A model generated the notes under the pieces. It had not been told where the DNA came from and made no database searches. It saw only the letters and a program-made list of their open reading frames with translations. From Turbatrix aceti (Eukaryota; Nematoda; Chromadorea; Rhabditida; Panagrolaimidae), in NCBI GenBank assembly GCA_963969345.1, contig OZ017770.1:2427246-2491245 (forward strand): 64,000 nt of DNA, given 5' to 3'. Shown one piece after another: positions 51,965 through 64,000 of the stretch; the stretch's first letter is position 1, and each line of letters opens with the position of its first letter. The translations under genes and the position numbers were made by a program.

Positions 51965-54073
51965 ATGGCGGTTGATGCCGAAAAGCTCAAAGCGCTGTCG
52001 GCTGCGTTCGCTGAGGGTGCTGAGTTCGACGATGATCGCGCACTGGAAGATGATCTTGACGACAATGTCACCGATAATGGACGTTTTGCCTGCGATTTCC
52101 TGATCAACAAGACTGAGACCAACATTGACAATCTCAACAAGTACATCGATCTCCTGAAGGAGCAGCTTCTGGATGGCGAAGGCGAGGCTTTTGTCGATGT
52201 TGGTGCGAACTTTGACGGCAGCGTCACCACTGGTGAGTTTTTTTGACTTTTACTTTACCTAAAAATTGTGAACGATTTAGGCCTGTCGAAGGAAGATCTC
52301 AAGAAGGCTGTCGATGCCAACAGTGAAGTTATCAAGGCTCTCGACTGCCAGCAGTTTCCCCTGTCCGTTGCTGCGAAGGACAATAATCTTTTCACCCAGT
52401 GCATGTTTATCCGCAAGAACATCGAGGAGAAGGACTTTATCGAGGTGGGTTTTTAAAGCTGTAGTTCCTGTGAAATCATCATTTTATGAATTTTAGGCCC
52501 GCATTGCAGTCGTAGGAAACGTCGACGCCGGCAAGTCGACTCTCCTTGGCGTTCTGACTCATAACACGCTTGACGATGGTCGGGGACTGGCTCGTCGCTG
52601 TCTCTTCCGGTTTGTTCCGCTTGTTGTTGCAGCGTTTTGTGAGCTATAGTTTGTCTTTGCAGCCACAAACATGAATTCGAATCGGGTCGCACTTCTTCCG
52701 TCGGCAACGACATCCTGGGCTTTGACATGGCCGGCCAGATTGTCAACAAGCCCAATCCTCACAACGGCGAGCTTCACTGGCCTTCGGTCTGCTCCGACGC
52801 CTCCAAAGTCGTCACATTCATTGATCTCGCGGGTCACGAGCGCTACCTCAAGACTACGATTTTCGGTATGACGGGTCACATGCCTGACTACGCTATGCTC
52901 ATGGTGAGTTTCGACTTGTCAAATGTGTTTTTATATACCAATGTGGTATATTTCAGGTTGGATCGAACGCGGGTATCATCGGTACGACTCGTGAGCACTT
53001 CCTCGTTGCTCTGAATCTCAACATTCCTGTTTTTGTCGTCGTTACCAAGATTGACATGTGCCCTGAGAACATCCTAGATGGCAACATGAAGATGATCGAA
53101 AAGCTCATGCGCTCCGGTGGTTCCGGAAAGTTCCCCTACCTCGTCCGCAACGAAGATGACATTACTCATGTTATCCGCAACTTTGCTCTCGGAAAGATGT
53201 GTCCGATCTTCAAGGTCTCCAATGTCAACGGTACGAATCTCGACTTGCTGCGCAAGTTCCTCAACTACGTTCCTCTCCGCCGCGGTCACGACACCGAGGC
53301 TCCGGCTGAATTCCACATTGACGAGACCTTCTCGGTAGGAAATATTTCGGTTTTATGAGCATTTTTAACTGTCATGCTTGCAGGTTGAGGGCGTTGGCAC
53401 GGTTGTCTCTGGCACGTGCGTCGCTGGCACCATTCGCCTCGGTGACGAGCTGCTCATCGGTCCCGACGCCTGCGGCAACTTTGTTCCGTTCCCCGTGAAG
53501 TCGATCCACCGCAAACGCGTACCCGTTGAAATCATCAAGGCCGGTCAGACCGCTTCGTTCTCTGCCAAGTGAGTTTTTTGTTTTTTTATGTTCTTATGAC
53601 TCAACGGACGATTGCTTTTCAGGAAGTTTGGCCGCCGTGACGTTCGCAAGGGCATGGTCTTGGTCTCTCCGCGCCTCGATCCCCAGGCTTGCTTGAAGCT
53701 CGACGTCGAAGTGTACATCCTCCACCACCCCACCACCATCGTAGCCCGCTACCAGGCCATGGTTCATGCCGGCGCTGTTCGTCAGACCGCCACGATCATT
53801 CGCATGGACAAGAAGACTCTTCGCACCGGTGACCGCGCCAACGTCACGCTCAAGTTCATCCGCAACCCGGAATACGTCCGCGACGGAACCCGCATCATCT
53901 TTCGCGAAGGCAAGACCAAAGCTGTTGGCATTGTTCGTCATACCCACCCGCTCGAATCCAGTGTCCCCAAGAAGCCCAAAGCCGCAAAGAAGAATCATCA
54001 GAAGACTGCCTCGACTTTTGTTCCCCTCAAGAACAACAAGGTTAACAAGCAGAAGGGTACCCACAAGCACTAA
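51965..54073 (+). CDS. GTP-binding protein, GTPBP1/GTPBP2 family
   Basis: A translational GTPase related to EF-Tu/eEF1A; mammalian GTPBP1 and GTPBP2 act on stalled ribosomes and in mRNA turnover (family knowledge). Exons 51965-52232, 52281-52444, 52497-52609, 52663-52903, 52957-53334, 53384-53568 and 53623-54073 keep phase and give 599 residues. After an acidic N-terminus come G1 GNVDAGKST (about 151-159), the family stretch [16 protein letters not shown]3 DLAGHE and G4 TKID, then two beta-barrel domains ([31 protein letters not shown]) and a short Lys-rich tail. I chose ATG 51965 because an acceptor CGTTTAG ends at 51954 and the earlier in-frame codons at 51824 lie before it. It is shorter than the human protein, mainly at the termini. 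Confidence 0.93.
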
Positions 54074-55175
54074 CTGCGGCACAAATGTAAAAACAAAAAT
54101 GAGACTACCCACGTATTATATAATTTAAGAGTAATGGAATTTGCTTCCATATAAATATGACTATTCATCTTTTTGTCGCATATGGGATGGGATTGGATGT
54201 GTCTGCCTGTATCAGCTAGTTGTTTTTATTTGTGCCATATTCGACGGCAGCAACACGCTTAATCAACGGACTCCGGGTGTTCGTGCCTCGTACAAGCGGA
54301 TCAAGTATTTAAGCTCTTGGCACGTAATGGAGAAGGGGAGCAAAACACAGTGCCAAAAGATGAGAGAGTGTAAGGACCAGCGACCTGCGGAAATTTTTTT
54401 TAATTGGCAAAAAAATTGAACATCTGCCAAATTTGTGATGACAAAGCTTTTAAACACAACAAAGTGACGAATTGTGGATTTCCAGCTGAAGATTTTTCAG
54501 GGAGCCATCTGGCTCACCAAAATCCTAGACAAAAAATGTTTTCTGGTCATGTTTTCGTCCAGACCTGGTGTGTTAAATCCAGACGAAAACATTTGTATCA
54601 TGTGCAAAATCTCACGTTCTTTATTTCTTGAGGGAGTAGGCAAATTTGGTATAATTTTTGGATAAAATTAAAAAAAAATTACTTTAAATTGATGTTTTTT
54701 ATTTTCTAAAAATTTTATTTAAACAATTTTGGAAATCACTGAACCGGCCCAGTCTGATAAAAACGTAACTGCTAAAGCTACTTGAATTACTTGTCGAGAT
54801 AGCGATGCCACGTGTGACTGTGGTCAAAAGCAACAGCTACCAATTGCTCGATAGGCGTGCCACAGTGCCGATCTCAAGTTTAAAGGTGCAGACTCGTTAA
54901 ACTTGATATATACCCCAATTTTTCGGTGAAAAATATTATAACATATATTTACAGTTTATTTTCTAAAGAAGTTTTTCAAACTTTTTTTGTATTACATATT
55001 ATTTTTTTATTTTATTTTAAAGTCTGTTTTCGGTTAATTTGCACTAAAAAGTTAGACATTGACATGCGACTGGTCACTATGCGACTACTGCGAGTTTCTC
55101 GAGACGAAAAGTATTTACACAACGTGCTTATACACTTTTTCAATCCATATTCATGTAAGCTTTTGGCATGAAAAG
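54074..55175. other. Intergenic region
   Basis: No gene supported. Contains an 11-bp perfect inverted repeat (ATGTTTTCGTC at 54549, GACGAAAACAT at 54582, 22-base spacer). AT content rises strongly after 54640. Confidence 0.45.
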
Positions 55176-57461
55176 ATGTCCAAGAGTACAAAGAAAAATG
55201 ATTTTCCAGAGGATGATTTATCCTGCTACTGCGGCCGTCCAACAGGCACGTCCCATTGGATTTGTTGTGATGGTTGCGATCGATGGCTTCACGGCGGATG
55301 CGTTGGAGTAAGTTGCCTTATATAAAATTCTGCTTTTAAATTTTCCATTCAAAATTCAATAAGCGTCATAGGATTGTATGTAAACGAGTAGTTTACCTGC
55401 TCAATAATCAAGACTATTTTTTGAATTGTCATCACTTTTGGGCGTGCGCCAACGTTCTTCAAAAAATGGATATTTTAGGTCTCAGTTGCCGATCTGAATA
55501 AAATCGACAAATACTATTGCACTGTGTGCCAAGACAACAATCCGAAGTTGCTCATCACATTCCGCGAGTACAAGGTCGGCAATCCCAATCCGACAATTCC
55601 AAAACGCCTGAAGGAAGTCGCTGCCAAGACTCGTCAATCGATCTTTTCGGATCCCGAACCTCCACCGCAGCCTACGACCACAGTCACTGAAGCCCCGGAT
55701 GAACAGCGTGCCTTGGATGCCGTCAAAGTCATTCGTGCTCTCCAACGGGGTGATCTGATTCCGGAAAAGCAATGTCACAACTGTCCAGGATGCCTGCGAA
55801 CCAACAACTGCCGGAAGTGCCGAAACTGCTTCAACAACGTTCCTCCATGCGTCCAACGCGTCTGCTACAGAAGGCCCGTCGAAGAGCAAGTCGATCCCAT
55901 CTTGACGAGGCAGTGCGGCAGGGATTTGGCGACGATCAAGGCGCTTGCCAATCCTCGCAAGCGCAAAACAGATAAATCAAAAGTTTTTATCAACAAGCGT
56001 GAAGTCTATCCTCGTTTAGCGGTTTGTTTTTATGAATGCCAGTTTATTTTTATACTTATGTGTTGCAGAATCACACCGGTATTGTTCACTGCAAGGGTAT
56101 CAGTTGCACAAAGCAGTCTAGACCCGGCTCGGATTATTGCAGTCATGAATGCGGACTTGAGCGTGCTAGGGTATGTTTTTTTTCTGTTGTTTTGATTCCG
56201 ATAATTTTTAATTTTTTTACAGCGTGCTATTTTGTTGGCAATTCCTTTGCGGTTTGTTCAACATTCTCAGGTGTATACCTCGATGAAAAGCGATCTCGAC
56301 AGATGCTCCATTGTAGCGATGGAAGCCCAAGACAAGCTGGTCAGGACACTGCATGCGCTCTATGAAAACAAGAAAGCAATCGTGCATTTGATGAACGTTC
56401 GTTACTTTTACTTTTGTAGATCTGCTTGTTTTTATGTTCTGTTTGTTTTTAGAGGTTTGACTGTCACGAAAATCCATCCAGGAAGATCGACTGTCCGGAT
56501 GACAAGCAGGAATACACGTGTTACGAATGCAGCAACCGAACACTCGGCACGGCCAATCACAAAAGGCACCTTCTCAAATGTCTTTTCCGACTCGACGTAA
56601 AATGTCCTCTCATCGACAAAAATCCGGAAGAAGAGAATCCTGAAGGCATGATTTGTGACGTTTTCATGAAACAGCACAATGCCTATTGTAAGCGCCTGAC
56701 CATGTTTTGCATTCAGCATCATCCCCAGTACGACGAGAAGGTTTTCGGGGTTTGTTGACTCGCTTGAACTTCGCTTATACACATTGTTGCATAATTTCAG
56801 GTCTGTGGTGCCCCGTTATCTTTATTTGGACCTGATGACACAATAGATGTCGTTGATGGAGAAATTTATGATATTGACACTATTCTGTCCAAAGGCTTGT
56901 GCATGAAAGATCGTTCCGAATGCGGTGAGCACTGTCATTGGGGCCCGGTGAGTTGCTAAAATAAGCCCCTATTCAATAACATTCAGAGTTATTGGTTTAC
57001 AGACATTGGTTTCCATTATTGACAACTGTCGTCTCGAAGCTTATACCCTGCTGGAAGAAGCAACGCGAAAGACTCGGGAACTCGAGCTCATATACAATGA
57101 ACGGTTTTCGGTCATGGATCACAACAAACCTCCTGGCGACCTTGAGGGTCACTACGACAGACGAGGGTTGATCCCGGGTGTGGACTACGTCAACGATCTA
57201 CCCGATTACATGCAAACCAGACTGGACTGGACCCCCCAGGTGGAAGCCATCACCGAGTTGTTGCAAAAAAAAGTAAATGAACGCGTCGAAAAAATTGCAC
57301 AGGCAAAAGAGGCTGAAAAAGCGCAACGGTTGCTGAGCAAAAAAGGAAAGTCCAAAGCCAAGGCAAAGCCCACCCCCAAGCGGGCCGCTCCTACCGGTGC
57401 TCTTCCGAAAAAGACACCCTCCGTCTTCGTCGAAACAGATGACAACACGCTCGACGCTTGA
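55176..57461 (+). CDS. CXXC-type zinc finger protein 1 (CFP1), COMPASS subunit
   Basis: The chromatin reader that brings the SET1 H3K4 methyltransferase to promoters. Exons 55176-55307, 55479-56021, 56069-56170, 56223-56396, 56453-56749, 56801-56947 and 57003-57461 all end in phase 0 and give 617 residues. A PHD finger (about 17-61; CYCGRP, CCDGCDRWLHGGC, YYCTVC) is followed by a CXXC finger (about 143-175; CHNCPGC, CRKCRNC, then PPC and RVC). All eight CXXC cysteines are present, but the loop carrying KFGG in the vertebrate protein is missing. The C-terminal half matches the SET1-binding part of CFP1: Cys/His clusters (CYECSNR, HKRHLLKC, CGAPLS, CGEHCHWGP), a coiled coil and a Lys-rich tail. 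SETD1 is encoded 3.6 kb downstream on the same strand. Confidence 0.9.
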
Positions 57462-57508
57462 TTGTTTCTAGTTTTCTCGTACACATGTCCCCAAATTTTG
57501 TTGCATTA

Positions 57509-57514
57509 AATAAA
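57509..57514 (+). terminator. Poly(A) signal of CFP1 gene
   Basis: AATAAA 48 bases after the CFP1 stop codon. Confidence 0.55.
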
Positions 57515-57923
57515 TATCGACATGACCGATGAATGCTTGGTGTCGAAAATTACGTGTCCGCGTAGCGATAGCAAAAAGGGTTATTTTCCCTTGCGACTAA
57601 ATGCTTATAAACTGACTGTGCGCAAACGAATTGGTCGTTTGCGAACGTATATAGTTTTGCCACGTTGCATAGGAGTCGCATCTACGTTTATCATGTTTTT
57701 CTTGCTATATAGGGGGAGCCAAAAAGCCTTGTAACCCTCAGTGCGAGGATGTGTACGACGACCTCCTTTCGAAGGTCGGGTCAACAGCGTACACAAGGTT
57801 CAGTTCAGAGCTGGTACTCTGGTCGCAATCAGTTGCATATGATCTCTGTCTGTGGTGGCGTATTCGTTTACTTTATGTTTAATTTTTTCAGCCGATCCCG
57901 TCGTTGCTGTTTTGCCAATCAAC
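57515..57923. other. Intergenic region between CFP1 and GFPT
   Basis: About 430 bases separate the two genes. It holds a TATATAG motif near 57705 and an acceptor (TTTTTTCAG) ending at 57891, 32 bases before the GFPT ATG, which marks a 5' UTR intron or trans-splice site. Confidence 0.5.
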
Positions 57924-60628
<2,705 letters not shown>

Positions 60629-61035
60629 CTTGTTAATTATTAACCCATTTTTTCACACGTGGTACACCCGAATAACCACATTCACGTAATACGCTATAAA
60701 AACCACCCTGTCACACAAATTCAATAAATTGTACTTTGTAAAAATGTATAGATAAGGGAAAGGGGAGTAGGGCAACGACAAGCTAAATGTCAGTTAGTTA
60801 GTTAGGGTGCAAGTACGCAGTCATAGCAATGAAATGCGGCAATTGTAGCAGCGCGCATATAAGTGTTACACCAAAATGTAAGCACGCGCCTTGTCTTCTT
60901 TTGTCGTGTCGGCCGCTTGATTCCCAAAGCGAAAATATATTGATGCTTTTTTCTTGCGATTTTTATGGTGAAATATGAATATTCAGCGTGAGCATTGAAG
61001 CGTGTCTGATTCTTGATTAACTTTGATTTGATTCC
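60629..61035. other. Intergenic region between GFPT and SETD1
   Basis: About 410 bases. AATAAA at 60723-60728 is the likely poly(A) signal of GFPT. The acceptor ATTCCAG ending at 61037 precedes the SETD1 ATG by six bases. Confidence 0.5.
60723..60728 (+). terminator. Poly(A) signal of GFPT gene
   Basis: AATAAA 95 bases after the GFPT stop codon. Confidence 0.55.
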
Positions 61036-61043
61036 AGGCGTTT

Positions 61044-64000
61044 ATGTCGGCAAATTTGCCGACATTCGTGGATGATGTTTCACCTGACGTGCTCAATGCA
61101 GCCCTCGAAAAGTTCAAGGACCCACAACCTTCAAATCGCAGTTGGAGACTCGTCTACGACAACGCGACGAATGATTTTGGATATTCAATAAATGGTGTTT
61201 GCAATAAATTTCCCGCTGTAAGTTGATTCAATGGCAACGATAAAATTAACCCTTTGGTTTGCAGCTTTCAAATTCCCAGCCACCCAAAGACCCCAGAACT
61301 TTTTCTCTACGTCGTACAACTCATGTCGCTCTTCCATCTTTTCAGGTTTGATTTTTTGAAGCATTGTTCATCACCAAAAGCTTTGATTTCAGTGCAATCA
61401 GCAATTCTTACCGGGTTTGGCTCACGCTGAGGTCTCTTTCCTTCGATATCCCGTCGACTTTACGCGTGAAGACCTTAAAAATTTTTGCAAGTAAGTTTTT
61501 CACTCATTTTCACTCTGAGATTACCAAAGCAATGATTGCAGAAAAGTTCTCGATGTCAAACACATTCCTGCCGTTCACATTGTGACACCCACTACCAGTT
61601 CTTTTGGTTTCGCTTTTATCGAGCTGCCGTCCGAAGAATGCGCGTACAAGTTTATCAAAATTGTCAAGAAAACCCCCACATTCAAGGACAGCACTGTTTT
61701 TCTCGATCCTTTGTGTGAGTTTTTATTATTTTTATTTACCCGGATAAGTTATATTTTTTTAAGGCTTGCGAATTGGCGTGTCTTATTACCGGGAAATGGG
61801 TACGTGTATGGCGCCGTCACATCGGATGTCACGTATGCCGAATCTTGAGAGAATGCACTACAAGCTGGCTCTTTTTTACAAAAGCAAAGGAATTGACATC
61901 GGTATGCACTTGTTTCAGTTTTCCCGGAATAAAACAAATAAAAATTTCAGAAGCATGTCTGCCGCCAATTTTTTACGAAAAAATTGCAGCAAAAATAGGC
62001 CTTGATCCTCCACCTCCCTTGAAACATCCTGTGCCTACTAAACCCATGGTTGCCGAATCATCACTGCCTTCTTCTCATGCTCATGTCATTCCCCCGCCGA
62101 CGCATCTCGTAGCCAACGGATCCAGCCAACCTTCAGAAAGAATCCAAAAAGAACTCCACCGCCTGCCACCTGCACCCCCACCACCACCGCTGCCGAAACC
62201 GTGTGAAGCACAGCCGAATCAAAGCCGCCGTGATATCCCTCCACCGCCACCTCGTCCGCGCGATCACCAACGAACGCGGGAACGCAGCAGATTTCCGTCC
62301 ACCCGGGGTAACTGGAATTCGTCTCCCGAAAGTGATTCTGAGCGCCAACAAACTCGACATGTTCCTCAGTACAACCGGATTCAGATCTTGAAACCGGTAG
62401 GTGAAGCCCGGTTGCCACCAAGACAATGGGCACCGCCACCTCAAATCTTGCCGGAACGTCCCCCAGTTCTGGCACACCAACCACCGCCTCAGCCTCTTAT
62501 TCCATGTCCTCCCCAACCATCCCAGAGCACTGCCCACAAAGTCGATCTCGCTACTCGGCTGAGGAAAATTGGAATGAAGAGAAACAGAACGCCCCCGTTC
62601 AGACCTGCACCTCCTGTGAAGGTAATGAAGCTGAACGAGCCCTTGAATCAGGCTTTCTTGCCGAGAGAACACATATCCGCCATCGTGCAGCCACCACCGC
62701 CTCCCCCACCCCCACCAGAACTTGCTCCTTCGTCCTCGAGATACCGTCCTGAAGGCAAGAAACCAGCTTCTGTTATTCAGTTTGAAACTGATGTTGCTGA
62801 TTGCTACAAAGTCATCTGCAATCGACTGCGTGATGAGGTGTTGTCTGACGTCGCACAGAAGTTGTACGCGAAGGGACAACGCTTTGTTGTTGCAAAGATG
62901 GAAGAGCGGGTGAGATTTTTTGAAATAAAATTTTATTGTTGTTCAAAAATACAAATTTTCAGTTACGCAAGCAACAGGAAGAAGAACTCCAACAACGTGA
63001 ACGCGAACTGCGAAATAACAATTCCAGCGGCTCTATGAACGGTCACAAGGACAGACGGGAAAGCGTAGCCGCCGTAGTTACCCTCGAAATGATCGAACAT
63101 CTTGTCGCAGAAGCAGAAGCGGACTTGAGTTCCACGGAGGCAGATATCCATTTTTTCCGGAAGCAAATGGAGGATATAAAAAAGAAGCGAGTCTTGATGC
63201 AGGGCAAACACCGACTTCGGGCCGACAAGGAAGTCACGCGGACGTTTCAAAAAATCGAGGCTCTGCGTCGTCGGGAAACTTCTCTTCGGCAACGCTTGGA
63301 AGAGCTGTCGGAGCAATACCTCAGCAAGAAAAAGGAACGTCGCATGAGCACTGCCAGCGATTCCAAATCACACGAAACTCCGCAGTCCGAAGCAACGCCG
63401 TCTTCTGTGGTTGCGACTCCTTTGGCAACGGCGGAATGCAACACGGAATCGTCTGCTGTCAGGCAGAAGTCTCCTGTTTCACCTCGGCCACCTTCTTATT
63501 CTCCTATGCGTGCAGCTGAGTCGGATTCCGAATCTGATCCTGGTGTCATCAGCCAATCGATGCGGCCCGTTGTGGAGTCACCCATTCGACGTCCTCTTTC
63601 AAGCAGCGAGAGTTCCAGCAGTGCAACTACGCCTTCCCCACGCAGGATTTCGACTCCGGATTCACGAATTAGTTTGTCTCCGCAACGTGGTTCTATTGAA
63701 CCACAACAGGAATCCGCACATATCGCAGACGTCCCGAGGTCCTCAGGTACTACACCGTCGCAAAAAGCCGTTAAACCGGTGCCAGAGCCTGTTCGTATTG
63801 CCGAAACCAAGAAGCCAGTTTATGAAGAGTCTAGACAAATCATCGAGAATGCTCAACCGAACGAACCTCGTCCTGTCTCACCGGTGGAAATCCAGGACAA
63901 GTTTCATTACGAGTCTTCTTCTTCCAGTGAGTCTGAATACCAGCCCAATTACGCCCGGAGCCCAAGTGATGAATCGGATGTATATGTTCCTGCGAGATCC
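61044..64000 (+). CDS. SETD1/SET-2-like histone H3K4 methyltransferase, N-terminal part
   Basis: The catalytic subunit of the SET1/COMPASS complex, cut by the window end before its SET domain. Exons 61044-61217, 61265-61345, 61393-61490, 61542-61714, 61764-61901, 61951-62909 and 62963 onward keep phase; 874 residues are visible. The N-terminus follows SETD1: a conserved SWRLVYDN strand, DPRTFSLRR and VALPSF, then an RRM-like domain (AEVSFLRYPVDF, SSFGFAFIELP) closing with ERMHYKLALFY. A long Pro-rich, disordered region with several polyproline runs follows, then a helical segment (FETDVADCYKVICNRLRDE) in the place of the SETD1 internal helical block, a coiled coil, and a Ser-rich stretch. The assignment rests on the N-terminal layout, since the SET domain is not in view. 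Its partner CFP1 is encoded 3.6 kb upstream. Confidence 0.82.

Overview
The window is nuclear DNA from a small-genome animal, most likely a nematode. The evidence is a set of protein-coding genes with very short introns (mostly 45-75 bases), introns ending TTTTCAG or TTTTTAG, a MUT-7-type exonuclease, a protein disulfide isomerase ending HTEL, and a 3' splice-acceptor sequence just upstream of the ATG in at least seven genes, as expected for spliced-leader trans-splicing or 5' UTR introns. Coding DNA is GC-balanced with C-rich third positions; intergenic DNA is AT-rich with long A/T runs. No RNA gene, CRISPR array or prokaryotic feature was seen. Exon models were built by hand from splice consensus, and reading phase closes in every multi-exon model listed.

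Layout. 1-7.9 kb: 3' end of a DDX19/DBP5 RNA helicase (+), an unrecognised membrane protein (-), and a KIF3B-type kinesin-2 motor (+) whose frame can be continued by an alternative splice into a long tail ending in a membrane anchor. 8.5-10.9 kb: an 11-finger zinc-finger protein with a polyglutamine run (-). 10.9-16.4 kb: non-coding. 16.4-19.4 kb: MUT-7/EXD3-like exonuclease (-). 20.1-27.2 kb: two nearly identical flavin-containing monooxygenase genes (-) flanking a LOTUS-like gene with a 60-bp coding minisatellite, a small hAT-like inverted-repeat element and a gene fragment. 27.4-34.2 kb: phosphatidylinositol 4-kinase alpha (+). 35.9-37.0 kb: an unrecognised multi-pass membrane protein (+). 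38.2-39.9 kb: protein disulfide isomerase (+). 39.9-44.6 kb: non-coding. 44.6-49.7 kb: a young Ty3/gypsy LTR retrotransposon with a target-site duplication and one in-frame stop in gag. 52.0-54.1 kb: GTPBP1/2 GTPase (+). 55.2-64.0 kb: CXXC1/CFP1, GFPT and the 5' part of SETD1, all +.

Functional themes. CXXC1 and SETD1 are subunits of the same H3K4 methyltransferase complex (COMPASS) and lie 3.6 kb apart with only the hexosamine-pathway enzyme GFPT between them. MUT-7-type proteins act in small-RNA silencing of transposons in C. elegans, and the window also holds a retroelement that appears to have inserted recently. The most notable gene-structure observations are the tail-anchored extension of the kinesin, the in-frame cassette exon of GFPT at the site of the vertebrate muscle-specific exon, the shortened CXXC finger of CFP1, and the FMO duplication in which the large exon is almost identical while flanks have diverged.
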